Source: Amaranthus tricolor | Lineage: Eukaryota > Streptophyta > Magnoliopsida > Caryophyllales > Amaranthaceae | DNA: 64,000 bases | NCBI RefSeq assembly: GCF_026212465.1 | Contig: NC_080048.1 | Span: forward strand, 20,616,160-20,680,159 | Direction of reading: 5' to 3' | In this document: positions 1 through 13,456 of the stretch, in pieces | Layout: every line of letters starts with the position of its first letter | Position numbering within the stretch: position 1 is the first letter of the stretch | Translations under genes and position numbers: made by a program | Notes under the pieces: generated by a model | Told to the model about the DNA's origin: nothing | The model's input: the letters and a program-made list of their open reading frames with translations, nothing else | The model's database searches: none

Positions 1-1365
1 CCCATAAAATCGCAACTTAACACGTAATTTTTCTAGAATATGACTATGACTTTTAATTCTAACCACTTCAACACAATAATATATACCAAATAGTGTTGTG
101 TGCCATTTTTCATGCAAAACTAACAAAGTTTAAGCTACATTATGCGAGAAGGCGCTAAAAACACTTAAAAACCCATAAAATCTCAATTTAACACGTAATT
201 TCCAACATATGATTATTATTTTAAATTATAACCACTTCAACACAATACTATATACCGAATAGTATTGTGTGCAAAGTTTCATGCATAACAAACAAAGTTT
301 AAGCTACTTTATGCGCGAAAGTGCGAAAAGCAATTAAAAACCAAAAAATCTCAACTTAACAAGTAATTTAAGCATATGACTATTATTTTCAATTCTCACC
401 ACTTTAATAAAATACTATATACTAAATAGTGTTGTGAGCCATGTTTCGTGCAAAACAAACCAAGTTTGAGCTACTTTATAAGCGAAAGTGCCAAGAAAGT
501 TTAAAAACCCATAAAATCGCAACTTGACACATAATTTCTAGCATATGACTATTATTTTAATCTAACCACTACAAAAAAAATAATATATACCAAACATCGT
601 TGTGTGCAAGGTTTAGTGGAAAACAAACTAAAGTTTGACAAACATTATGCACGATAGTGCCAAAAAGTTTTAAAGACCTATAAAATCACTACGTAACGCG
701 TAATTTCTAGAATATGACTATGATTTTTTTATGCTAACCAGTTCAAGACAATAATATATACTAAATAGTGTTGTGTGCGAAGTTTCGTGCAAAACGAACA
801 AAGTTTAAGCTACTTTATGCGAGAAAGTGCTAAAAATAGTTAAAAACCCATAAATTCTTAATCTAACACGTAATTTCCAACATATGAATATGTTTTTCAA
901 TTCTAACTACTTCAACACAATAATATATACCAAATAGTGTTGTGTGCCATGTTTTGTCTGAAACAAACGAAGTTTGAGCTACTTTATGCGCGAAAGTGTC
1001 AAAAACACTTAAAAACCCAAAAAATCTCAACTTAACAAGTAATTTCAAGCATATGATTATTATTTTCAATTCTCAACACTTCAATACAATACTATATACT
1101 AAATAGTGTTAGGTGCCAACTTTTGTGCAAAAAAGACTAAGTTTGAGCTACTTTATGCGCGATAGTGCCAAAAAAGCATGAAAACCCAATAAATCGCAAC
1201 TTAACACGTAATTTCTAGCATATCACTATGATATTTAATTCTAACCACTTCAAAAAAATAATACATACCAAATAGTATTGTGTTCAATGTTTCGTGCAAA
1301 CAATCAAAGTTTTAGATACTTTATGCGCAAAAGTGCCAAAAAATAATAAAAACGCATAAAATCGC
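1..1365 (-). repeat. HOR-A copy, partial (cut by the window edge)
   Basis: Eight monomers plus a few bases of the ninth in minus orientation. The first monomer of the unit ends at 1365, marked by reverse-complement GCGATTTTATGCG at 1353-1365. The left edge is the window edge, so the copy probably continues outside. Confidence 0.85.
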
Positions 1366-2897
1366 AACATAACACGTAATTTCTAACGTACGACTATGAT
1401 TTTCAATTCTAACCACTTCAAAAAAATATATACACCAAATAGTGTTGTGTGCAAGGTTTCGCGGAAAACACACCAAGTTTGAGCTACTTTGTGCACGAAA
1501 GTGCCAAAAAGGCTTAAGAACCCATAAAATCGCAACTTAACACGTAATTTTTTCTAGAATATGACTATGACTTTTAATTCTAACCACTTCAACACAATAA
1601 TATATACCAAATAGTGTTGTGTGCCATTTTTCATGCAAAACTAACAAAGTTTAAGCTACATTATGCGAGAAGGCGCTAAAAACACTTAACACTTAAAAAC
1701 CCATAAAATCTCAATTTAACACGTAATTCCAACATATGATTATTATTTTTAAATTATAACCACTTCAACACAATACTATATACCGAATAGTATTGTGTGC
1801 AAAGTTTCATGCATAACAAACAAAGTTTAAGCTACTTTATGCGCGAAAGTGCGAAAAGCAAATAAAACCAAAAAATCTCAACTTAACAAGTAATTTAAGC
1901 ATATGACTATTATTTTCAATTCTCACCACTTTAATAAAATACTATATACTAAATAGTGTTGTGAGCCATGTTTCGTGCAAAACAAACCAAGTTTGAGCTA
2001 CTTTATAGCGAAAGTGCCAAGAAAGTTTAAAAACCCATAAAATCGCAACTTGGACACATAATTTCTAGCATATGACTATTATTTTAATCTAACCACTACA
2101 AAAAATAATATATACCAAACATCGTTGTGTGCAAGGTTTAGTGGAAAACAAACTAAGTTTGACAAACATTATGCACGATAGTGCCAAAAAGTTTTAAAGA
2201 CCTATAAAATCACTACGTAACGCGTAATTTCTAGAATATGACTATGATTTTTTTATTCTAACAAGTTCAAGACAATAATATATACTAAATAGTGTTGTGT
2301 GCGAAGTTTCGTGCAAAACGAACAAAGTTTAAGCTACTTTATGCGAGAAAGTGCTAAAAATAGTTAAACAACCCATAAATTCTTAATCTAACACGTAATT
2401 TCCAACATATGAATATGTTTTTCAATTCTAACTACTTCAACACAATAATATATACCAAATAGTGTTGTGTGCCATGTTTTGTCTGAAACAAACGAAGTTT
2501 GAGCTACTTTATGCGCGAAAGTGTCAAAAACACTTAAAAACCCAAAAAATCTCAACTTAACAAGTAATTTCAAGCATATGATTATTATTTTCAATTTCTC
2601 AACACTTCAATACAATACTATATACTAAATAGTGTTAGGTGCCAACTTTGTGCAAAAAAGACTAAGTTTGAGCTACTTTATGCTGCGATAGGTGCCAAAA
2701 AAGCATGAAAACCCAAAAAATCGCAACTTAACACGGTAATTTCTAGCATATCACTATGATATTTTAATTCTAACCACTTCAAAAAAATAATACAATACCA
2801 AATAGTATTGTGTTCAATGTTTCGTGCAAAACAATCAAAGTTTTAGATACTTTATGCGCAAAAGTGCCAAAAAATAATAAAAACGCATAAAAATCGC
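1366..2897 (-). repeat. HOR-A copy, complete, minus orientation
   Basis: Nine monomers. The length is 1,532 bp against the usual 1,519 bp. The excess comes from scattered one- or two-base insertions, plus a run ACACTTAACACTTAAAAACC near 1680 that looks like a short slippage duplication. Confidence 0.85.
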
Positions 2898-4237
2898 ACA
2901 TAACACGTAATTTCTAACGTACGACTATGATTTTCAATTCTAACCACTTCAAAAAAATATATACACCAAATAGTGTTGTGTGCAAGGTTTCGCGGAAAAC
3001 ACACCAAGTTTGAGCTACTTTGTGCATGAAAGTGCCAAAAAGGCTTAAGAACCCATAAAATCGCAACTTAACACGTAATTTTTCTAGAATATGACTATGA
3101 CTTTTAATTCTAACCACTTCAACACAATAATATACCAAATAGTGTTGTGTGCCATTTTTCATGCAAAACTAACAAGTTTAAGCTACATTATGCGAGAAGG
3201 CGCTAAAAACACTTAAAAACCCATAAAATCTCAATTTAACACGTAATTTCCAACATATGATTATTATTTTAAATTATAACCACTTCAACACAATACTATA
3301 TACCGAATAGTATTGTGTACAAAGTTTTCATGCATAACAAACAAAAGTTTAAGCTACTTTATGCGCGAAAGTGCGAAAAGCAATTAAAAACCAAAAAATC
3401 TCAACTTAACAAGTAATTTAAGGCATATGACTATTATTTTCAATTTCTCACCACTTCAATAAAATACTATATACTAAATAGTGTTGTGAGCCATGTTTTC
3501 GTGCAAAACAAACCAAGGTTTGAGCTTACTTTATAAGCGAAAGTGCCAAGAAAGTTTAAAAACCCATAAAATCGCAACTTGACACATAATTTCTAGCATA
3601 TGACTATTATTTTAATCTAACCACTACAAAAAAATAATATATACCAAACATCGTTGTGTGCAAGGTTTAGTGGAAAACAAACTAAGTTTGACAAACATTA
3701 TGCACGATAGTGCCAAAAAGTTTTAAAGACCTATAAAATCACTACGTAACGCGTAATTTCTAGAATATGACTATGATTTTTTTATTCTAACCAGTTCAAG
3801 ACAATAATATATACTAAATAGTGGTTGTGTGCGAAGTTTCGTGCAAAACGAACAAAGTTTAAGCTACTTTATGCGAGAAAGTGCTAAAATAGTTAAAAAC
3901 CATAAATTTCTTAATCTAACACGTAATTTCCAACATATGAATACTGTTTTTCAATTTCTAACTACTTCAACACAATAATATATACCAAATAGTGTTGTTT
4001 GCCATGTTTTGTCTGAAACAAACGAAGTTTGAGCTACTTTATGCGCGAAAGTGTCAAAAACACTTAAAAACCCAAAAAATCTCAACTTAACAAGTAATTT
4101 CAAGCATATGATTATTTATTTTCAATTCTCAACACTTCAATACAATACTATATACTAAATAGTGTTAGGTGCCTAACTTTTTGTGCAAAAAAGACTAAGT
4201 TTGAGCTACTTTATGCGCGATAGTGCCAAAAAAGCAT
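2898..4237 (-). repeat. HOR-A copy, partial, ends at gap 1
   Basis: Nearly eight monomers in minus orientation, stopping inside monomer 2 at the gap. Insertions relative to contig 2 are frequent (for example 3421 AGGCATATG, 3515-3535 CCAAGGTTTGAGCTTACTTT), suggesting sequencing error near a contig end rather than biology. Confidence 0.8.
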
Positions 4238-4337
4238 NNNNNNNNNNNNNNNNNNNNNNNNNNNNNNNNNNNNNNNNNNNNNNNNNNNNNNNNNNNNNNN
4301 NNNNNNNNNNNNNNNNNNNNNNNNNNNNNNNNNNNNN
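4238..4337. other. Assembly gap 1 (100 N)
   Basis: Exactly 100 N, the usual placeholder for a gap of unknown size. Satellite orientation flips across it: minus on the left, plus on the right, with the same HOR-A on both sides. Any frame translated through it is meaningless. Confidence 0.99.
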
Positions 4338-5860
4338 GCGATTTTATGCGTTTTTATTATTTTTTGGCACTTTTGCGCATAAAGTATCTAAAACTTTGAT
4401 TGTTTTGCACGAAACATTGAACACAATACTATTTGGTATGTATTATTTTTTTGAAGTGGTTAGAATTAAATATCATAGTGATATGCTAGAAATTACGTGT
4501 TAAGTTGCGATTTTTTGGGTTTTCATGCTTTTTTGGCACTATCGCGCATAAAGTAGCTCAAACTTAGTCTTTTTTGCACAAAAGTTGGCACCTAACACTA
4601 TTTAGTATATAGTATTGTATTGAAGTGTTGAGAATTGAAAATAATAATCATATGCTTGAAATTACTTGTTAAGTTGAGATTTTTTGGGTTTTTAAGTGTT
4701 TTTGACACTTTCGCGCATAAAGTAGCTCAAACTTCGTTTGTTTCAGACAAAACATGGCACACAACACTATTTGGTATATATTATTGTGTTGAAGTAGTTA
4801 GAATTGAAAAACATATTCATATGTTGGAAATTACGTGTTAGATTAAGAATTTATGGGTTTTTAAACTATTTTTAGCACTTTCTCGCATAAAGTAGCTTAA
4901 ACTTTGTTCGTTTTGCACGAAACTTCGCACACAACACTATTTAGTATATATTATTGTCTTGAACTGGTTAGAATAAAAAAATCATAGTCATATTCTAGAA
5001 AATTACGCGTTACGTAGTGATTTTATAGGTCTTTTAAACTTTTTGGCACTATCGTGCATAATGTTTGTCAAACTTAGTTTGTTTTCCACTAACCTTGCAC
5101 ACAACGATGTTTGGTATATATTATTTTTTTGTAGTGGTTAGATTAAAATAATAGTCATATGCTAGAAATTATGTGTCAAGTTGCGATTTTATGGGTTTTT
5201 TTAAACTTTCTTGGCACTTTCGCTTATAAAGTAGCTCAAACTTGGTTTGTTTTGCACGAAACATGGCTCACAACACTATTTAGTATATAGTATTTTATTA
5301 AAGTGGTGAGAATTGAAAATAATAGTCATATGCTTAAATTACTTGTTAAGTTGAGATTTTTTGGTTTTTAATTGCTTTTCGCACTTTCGCGCATAAAGTA
5401 GCTTAAACTTTGTTTGTTATGCATGAAACTTTGCACACAATACTAATTCGGTATATAGTATTGTGTTGAAGTGGTTATAATTTAAAATAATAATCATATG
5501 TTGGAAATTACGTGTTAAATTGAGATTTTATGGGTTTTTAAGTGTTTTTAGCGCCTTCTCGCATAATGTAGCTTAAACTTTGTTAGTTTTGCATGAAAAA
5601 TGGCACACAACACTATTTGGTATATATTATTGTGTTGAAGTGGTTAGAATTAAAAGTCATAGTCATATTCTAGAAAAATTACGTGTTAAGTTGCGATTTT
5701 ATGGGTTCTTAAGCCTTTTTGGCACTTTCGTGCACAAAGTAGCTCAAACTTGGTGTGTTTTCCGCGAAACCTTGCACACAACACTATTTGGTGTATATAT
5801 TTTTTTGAGGTGGTTAGAATTGAAAATCATAGTCGTACGTTAGAAATTACGTGTTATGTT
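4338..5860 (+). repeat. HOR-A copy 1
   Basis: 1,523 bp, a few bases longer than the norm through single-base insertions near gap 1 (for example GAAAATTACGCG near 4998, ACTAATTCGG near 5444). Carries TTGAGGTGG in monomer 9 (near 5805), shared only with copy 2. Confidence 0.9.
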
Positions 5861-7379
5861 GCGATTTTATGCGTTTTTATTATTTTTTGGCACTTTTGCG
5901 CATAAAGTATCTAAAACTTTGATTGTTTTGCACGAAACATTGAACACAATACTATTTGGTATGTATTATTTTTTTGAAGTGGTTAGAATTAAATATCATA
6001 GTGATATGCTAGAAATTACGTGTTAAGTTGCGATTTTTTGGGTTTTCATGCTTTTTTGGCACTATCGCGCATAAAGTAGCTCAAACTTAGTCTTTTTTGC
6101 ACAAAAGTTGGCACCTAACACTATTTAGTATATAGTATTGTATTGAAGTGTTGAGAATTGAAAATAATAATCATATGCTTGAAATTACTTGTTAAGTTGA
6201 GATTTTTTGGGTTTTTAAGTGTTTTTGACACTTTCGCGCATAAAGTAGCTCAAACTTCGTTTGTTTCAGACAAAACATGGCACACAACACTATTTGGTAT
6301 ATATTATTGTGTTGAAGTAGTTAGAATTGAAAAACATATTCATATGTTGGAAATTACGTGTTAGATTAAGAATTTATGGGTTTTTAACTATTTTTAGCAC
6401 TTTCTCGCATAAAGTAGCTTAAACTTTGTTCGTTTTGCACGAAACTTCGCACACAACACTATTTAGTATATATTATTGTCTTGAACTGGTTAGAATAAAA
6501 AAATCATAGTCATATTCTAGAAATTACGCGTTACGTAGTGATTTTATAGGTCTTTAAAACTTTTTGGCACTATCGTGCATAATGTTTGTCAAACTTAGTT
6601 TGTTTTCCACTAAACCTTGCACACAACGATGTTTGGTATATATTATTTTTTTGTAGTGGTTAGATTAAAATAATAGTCATATGCTAGAAATTATGTGTCA
6701 AGTTGCGATTTTATGGGTTTTTAAACTTTCTTGGCACTTTCGCTTATAAAGTAGCTCAAACTTGGTTTGTTTTGCACGAAACATGGCTCACAACACTATT
6801 TAGTATATAGTATTTTATTAAAGTGGTGAGAATTGAAAATAATAGTCATATGCTTAAATTACTTGTTAAGTTGAGATTTTTTGGTTTTTAATTGCTTTTC
6901 GCACTTTCGCGCATAAAGTAGCTTAAACTTTGTTTGTTATGCATGAAACTTTGCACACAATACTATTCGGTATATAGTATTGTGTTGAAGTGGTTATAAT
7001 TTAAAATAATAATCATATGTTGGAAATTACGTGTTAAATTGAGATTTTATGGGTTTTTAAGTGTTTTTAGCGCCTTCTCGCATAATGTAGCTTAAACTTT
7101 GTTAGTTTTGCATGAAAAATGGCACACAACACTATTTGGTATATATTATTGTGTTGAAGTGGTTAGAATTAAAAGTCATAGTCATATTCTAGAAAAATTA
7201 CGTGTTAAGTTGCGATTTTATGGGTTCTTAAGCCTTTTTGGCACTTTCGTGCACAAAGTAGCTCAAACTTGGTGTGTTTTCCGCGAAACCTTGCACACAA
7301 CACTATTTGGTGTATATATTTTTTTGAGGTGGTTAGAATTGAAAATCATAGTCGTACGTTAGAAATTACGTGTTATGTT
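5861..7379 (+). repeat. HOR-A copy 2
   Basis: 1,519 bp, nine monomers. Shares the TTGAGGTGG variant of monomer 9 (near 7326) with copy 1; all later copies, and contig 1, have TTGAAGTGG. Confidence 0.93.
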
Positions 7380-8898
7380 GCGATTTTATGCGTTTTTATT
7401 ATTTTTTGGCACTTTTGCGCATAAAGTATCTAAAACTTTGATTGTTTTGCACGAAACATTGAACACAATACTATTTGGTATGTATTATTTTTTTGAAGTG
7501 GTTAGAATTAAATATCATAGTGATATGCTAGAAATTACGTGTTAAGTTGCGATTTTTTGGGTTTTCATGCTTTTTTGGCACTATCGCGCATAAAGTAGCT
7601 CAAACTTAGTCTTTTTTGCACAAAAGTTGGCACCTAACACTATTTAGTATATAGTATTGTATTGAAGTGTTGAGAATTGAAAATAATAATCATATGCTTG
7701 AAATTACTTGTTAAGTTGAGATTTTTTGGGTTTTTAAGTGTTTTTGACACTTTCGCGCATAAAGTAGCTCAAACTTCGTTTGTTTCAGACAAAACATGGC
7801 ACACAACACTATTTGGTATATATTATTGTGTTGAAGTAGTTAGAATTGAAAAACATATTCATATGTTGGAAATTACGTGTTAGATTAAGAATTTATGGGT
7901 TTTTAACTATTTTTAGCACTTTCTCGCATAAAGTAGCTTAAACTTTGTTCGTTTTGCACGAAACTTCGCACACAACACTATTTAGTATATATTATTGTCT
8001 TGAACTGGTTAGAATAAAAAAATCATAGTCATATTCTAGAAATTACGCGTTACGTAGTGATTTTATAGGTCTTTAAAACTTTTTGGCACTATTGTGCATA
8101 ATGTTTGTCAAACTTAGTTTGTTTTCCACTAAACCTTGCACACAACGATGTTTGGTATATATTATTTTTTTGTAGTGGTTAGATTAAAATAATAGTCATA
8201 TGCTAGAAATTATGTGTCAAGTTGCGATTTTATGGGTTTTTAAACTTTCTTGGCACTTTCGCTTATAAAGTAGCTCAAACTTGGTTTGTTTTGCACGAAA
8301 CATGGCTCACAACACTATTTAGTATATAGTATTTTATTAAAGTGGTGAGAATTGAAAATAATAGTCATATGCTTAAATTACTTGTTAAGTTGAGATTTTT
8401 TGGTTTTTAATTGCTTTTCGCACTTTCGCGCATAAAGTAGCTTAAACTTTGTTTGTTATGCATGAAACTTTGCACACAATACTATTCGGTATATAGTATT
8501 GTGTTGAAGTGGTTATAATTTAAAATAATAATCATATGTTGGAAATTACGTGTTAAATTGAGATTTTATGGGTTTTTAAGTGTTTTTAGCGCCTTCTCGC
8601 ATAATGTAGCTTAAACTTTGTTAGTTTTGCATGAAAAATGGCACACAACACTATTTGGTATATATTATTGTGTTGAAGTGGTTAGAATTAAAAGTCATAG
8701 TCATATTCTAGAAATATTACGTGTTAAGTTGCGATTTTATGGGTTCTTAAGCCTTTTTGGCACTTTCGTGCACAAAGTAGCTCAAACTTGGTGTGTTTTC
8801 CGCGAAACCTTGCACACAACACTATTTGGTGTATATATTTTTTTGAAGTGGTTAGAATTGAAAATCATAGTCGTACGTTAGAAATTACGTGTTATGTT
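7380..8898 (+). repeat. HOR-A copy 3 (used as reference unit)
   Basis: 1,519 bp. Monomer 7 has the GG form (TTTTTTGGTTTTTAA) and the GAAACTTTGC form. Private changes include ACTATTGTGC near 8090, where other copies have ACTATCGTGC (a CpG to TpG change), and GAAATATTACG near 8710. Confidence 0.93.
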
Positions 8899-10418
8899 GC
8901 GATTTTATGCGTTTTTATTATTTTTTGGCACTTTTGCGCATAAAGTATCTAAAACTTTGATTGTTTTGCACGAAACATTGAACACAATACTATTTGGTAT
9001 GTATTATTTTTTTGAAGTGGTTAGAATTAAATATCATAGTGATATGCTAGAAATTACGTGTTAAGTTGCGATTTTTTGGGTTTTCATGCTTTTTTGGCAC
9101 TATCGCGCATAAAGTAGCTCAAACTTAGTCTTTTTTGCACAAAAGTTGGCACCTAACACTATTTAGTATATAGTATTGTATTGAAGTGTTGAGAATTGAA
9201 AATAATAATCATATGCTTGAAATTACTTGTTAAGTTGAGATTTTTTGGGTTTTTAAGTGTTTTTGACACTTTCGCGCATAAAGTAGCTCAAACTTCGTTT
9301 GTTTCAGACAAAACATGGCACACAACACTATTTGGTATATATTATTGTGTTGAAGTAGTTAGAATTGAAAAACATATTCATATGTTGGAAATTACGTGTT
9401 AGATTAAGAATTTATGGGTTTTTAACTATTTTTAGCACTTTCTCGCATAAAGTAGCTTAAACTTTGTTCGTTTTGCACGAAACTTCGCACACAACACTAT
9501 TTAGTATATATTATTGTCTTGAACTGGTTAGAATAAAAAAATCATAGTCATATTCTAGAAATTACGCGTTACGTAGTGATTTTATAGGTCTTTAAAACTT
9601 TTTGGCACTATCGTGCATAATGTTTGTCAAACTTAGTTTGTTTTCCACTAAACCTTGCACACAACGATGTTTGGTATATATTATTTTTTTGTAGTGGTTA
9701 GATTAAAATAATAGTCATATGCTAGAAATTATGTGTCAAGTTGCGATTTTATGGGTTTTTAAACTTTCTTGGCACTTTCGCTTATAAAGTAGCTCAAACT
9801 TGGTTTGTTTTGCACGAAACATGGCTCACAACACTATTTAGTATATAGTATTTTATTAAAGTGGTGAGAATTGAAAATAATAGTCATATGCTTAAATTAC
9901 TTGTTAAGTTGAGATTTTTTAGTTTTTAATTGCTTTTCGCACTTTCGCGCATAAAGTAGCTTAAACTTTGTTTGTTATGCATGAAACATTGCACACAATA
10001 CTATTCGGTATATAGTATTGTGTTGAAGTGGTTATAATTTAAAATAATAATCATATGTTGGAAATTACGTGTTAAATTGAGATTTTATGGGTTTTTAAGT
10101 GTTTTTAGCGCCTTCTCGCATAATGTAGCTTAAACTTTGTTAGTTTTGCATGAAAAATGGCACACAACACTATTTGGTATATATTATTGTGTTGAAGTGG
10201 TTAGAATTAAAAGTCATAGTCATATTCTAGAAAAATTACGTGTTAAGTTGCGATTTTATGGGTTCTTAAGCCTTTTTGGCACTTTCGTGCACAAAGTAGC
10301 TCAAACTTGGTGTGTTTTCCCGCGAAACCTTGCACACAACACTATTTGGTGTATATATTTTTTTGAAGTGGTTAGAATTGAAAATCATAGTCGTACGTTA
10401 GAAATTACGTGTTATGTT
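8899..10418 (+). repeat. HOR-A copy 4
   Basis: 1,520 bp. Monomer 7 has the AG form (TTTTTTAGTTTTTAA near 9915) with GAAACATTGC, a haplotype otherwise found only from 16495 onward. One extra C in TTTTCCCGCG near 10318 shifts an open frame and gives it a longer, meaningless reading. Confidence 0.93.
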
Positions 10419-11937
10419 GCGATTTTATGCGTTTTTATTATTTTTTGGCACTTTTGCGCATAAAGTATCTAAAACTTTGATTGTTTTGCACGAAACATTG
10501 AACACAATACTATTTGGTATGTATTATTTTTTTGAAGTGGTTAGAATTAAATATCATAGTGATATGCTAGAAATTACGTGTTAAGTTGCGATTTTTTGGG
10601 TTTTCATGCTTTTTTGGCACTATCGCGCATAAAGTAGCTCAAACTTAGTCTTTTTTGCACAAAAGTTGGCACCTAACACTATTTAGTATATAGTATTGTA
10701 TTGAAGTGTTGAGAATTGAAAATAATAATCATATGCTTGAAATTACTTGTTAAGTTGAGATTTTTTGGGTTTTTAAGTGTTTTTGACACTTTCGCGCATA
10801 AAGTAGCTCAAACTTCGTTTGTTTCAGACAAAACATGGCACACAACACTATTTGGTATATATTATTGTGTTGAAGTAGTTAGAATTGAAAAACATATTCA
10901 TATGTTGGAAATTACGTGTTAGATTAAGAATTTATGGGTTTTTAACTATTTTTAGCACTTTCTCGCATAAAGTAGCTTAAACTTTGTTCGTTTTGCACGA
11001 AACTTCGCACACAACACTATTTAGTATATATTATTGTCTTGAACTGGTTAGAATAAAAAAATCATAGTCATATTCTAGAAATTACGCGTTACGTAGTGAT
11101 TTTATAGGTCTTTAAAACTTTTTGGCACTATCGTGCATAATGTTTGTCAAACTTAGTTTGTTTTCCACTAAACCTTGCACACAACGATGTTTGGTATATA
11201 TTATTTTTTTGTAGTGGTTAGATTAAAATAATAGTCATATGCTAGAAATTATGTGTCAAGTTGCGATTTTATGGGTTTTTAAACTTTCTTGGCACTTTCG
11301 CTTATAAAGTAGCTCAAACTTGGTTTGTTTTGCACGAAACATGGCTCACAACACTATTTAGTATATAGTATTTTATTAAAGTGGTGAGAATTGAAAATAA
11401 TAGTCATATGCTTAAATTACTTGTTAAGTTGAGATTTTTTGGTTTTTAATTGCTTTTCGCACTTTCGCGCATAAAGTAGCTTAAACTTTGTTTGTTATGC
11501 ATGAAACTTTGCACACAATACTATTCGGTATATAGTATTGTGTTGAAGTGGTTATAATTTAAAATAATAATCATATGTTGGAAATTACGTGTTAAATTGA
11601 GATTTTATGGGTTTTTAAGTGTTTTTAGCGCCTTCTCGCATAATGTAGCTTAAACTTTGTTAGTTTTGCATGAAAAATGGCACACAACACTATTTGGTAT
11701 ATATTATTGTGTTGAAGTGGTTAGAATTAAAAGTCATAGTCATATTCTAGAAAAATTACGTGTTAAGTTGCGATTTTATGGGTTCTTAAGCCTTTTTGGC
11801 ACTTTCGTGCACAAAGTAGCTCAAACTTGGTGTGTTTTCCGCGAAACCTTGCACACAACACTATTTGGTGTATATATTTTTTTGAAGTGGTTAGAATTGA
11901 AAATCATAGTCGTACGTTAGAAATTACGTGTTATGTT
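10419..11937 (+). repeat. HOR-A copy 5
   Basis: 1,519 bp, nine monomers. Monomer 7 haplotype GG with GAAACTTTGC, as in copies 1-3 and 8. Confidence 0.93.
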
Positions 11938-13456
11938 GCGATTTTATGCGTTTTTATTATTTTTTGGCACTTTTGCGCATAAAGTATCTAAAACTTTGAT
12001 TGTTTTGCACGAAACATTGAACACAATACTATTTGGTATGTATTATTTTTTTGAAGTGGTTAGAATTAAATATCATAGTGATATGCTAGAAATTACGTGT
12101 TAAGTTGCGATTTTTTGGGTTTTCATGCTTTTTTGGCACTATCGCGCATAAAGTAGCTCAAACTTAGTCTTTTTTGCACAAAAGTTGGCACCTAACACTA
12201 TTTAGTATATAGTATTGTATTGAAGTGTTGAGAATTGAAAATAATAATCATATGCTTGAAATTACTTGTTAAGTTGAGATTTTTTGGGTTTTTAAGTGTT
12301 TTTGACACTTTCGCGCATAAAGTAGCTCAAACTTCGTTTGTTTCAGACAAAACATGGCACACAACACTATTTGGTATATATTATTGTGTTGAAGTAGTTA
12401 GAATTGAAAAACATATTCATATGTTGGAAATTACGTGTTAGATTAAGAATTTATGGGTTTTTAACTATTTTTAGCACTTTCTCGCATAAAGTAGCTTAAA
12501 CTTTGTTCGTTTTGCACGAAACTTCGCACACAACACTATTTAGTATATATTATTGTCTTGAACTGGTTAGAATAAAAAAATCATAGTCATATTCTAGAAA
12601 TTACGCGTTACGTAGTGATTTTATAGGTCTTTAAAACTTTTTGGCACTATCGTGCATAATGTTTGTCAAACTTAGTTTGTTTTCCACTAAACCTTGCACA
12701 CAACGATGTTTGGTATATATTATTTTTTTGTAGTGGTTAGATTAAAATAATAGTCATATGCTAGAAATTATGTGTCAAGTTGCGATTTTATGGGTTTTTA
12801 AACTTTCTTGGCACTTTCGCTTATAAAGTAGCTCAAACTTGGTTTGTTTTGCACGAAACATGGCTCACAACACTATTTAGTATATAGTATTTTATTAAAG
12901 TGGTGAGAATTGAAAATAATAGTCATATGCTTAAATTACTTGTTAAGTTGAGATTTTTTGGTTTTTAATTGCTTTTCGCACTTTCGCGCATAAAGTAGCT
13001 TAAACTTTGTTTGTTATGCATGAAACATTGCACACAATACTATTCGGTATATAGTATTGTGTTGAAGTGGTTATAATTTAAAATAATAATCATATGTTGG
13101 AAATTACGTGTTAAATTGAGATTTTATGGGTTTTTAAGTGTTTTTAGCGCCTTCTCGCATAATGTAGCTTAAACTTTGTTAGTTTTGCATGAAAAATGGC
13201 ACACAACACTATTTGGTATATATTATTGTGTTGAAGTGGTTAGAATTAAAAGTCATAGTCATATTCTAGAAAAATTACGTGTTAAGTTGCGATTTTATGG
13301 GTTCTTAAGCCTTTTTGGCACTTTCGTGCACAAAGTAGCTCAAACTTGGTGTGTTTTCCGCGAAACCTTGCACACAACACTATTTGGTGTATATATTTTT
13401 TTGAAGTGGTTAGAATTGAAAATCATAGTCGTACGTTAGAAATTACGTGTTATGTT
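11938..13456 (+). repeat. HOR-A copy 6
   Basis: 1,519 bp. Monomer 7 haplotype GG with GAAACATTGC, an intermediate combination shared with copy 7. Confidence 0.93.

Larger units (their letters stand above)
1..4237 (-). repeat. Satellite array, HOR-A (9-mer), contig 1, minus orientation
   Basis: Head-to-tail satellite monomers of about 169 bp, roughly 25 in all, reverse-complemented relative to 4338-46700. The nine-monomer order is the same as in contig 2: each monomer type of HOR-A can be recognised in reverse. Matching anchors (reverse complement of the first-monomer start) end at 1365 and 2897, a 1,532-bp spacing inflated by small insertions. Diagnostic variants are of the 'early' HOR-A type (no TTTTTTAGTG form in monomer 3, GG form in monomer 7). 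The stretch from about 2600 to 4237 carries many single-base insertions compared with contig 2, as expected of a poorly polished contig end. No gene is present. Confidence 0.95.

Noticed and set aside
4183..4503. Frames spanning N runs (4183-4503, 23922-24179, 46612-46918)
   Set aside because: They read through 100 unknown bases and join unconnected contigs.
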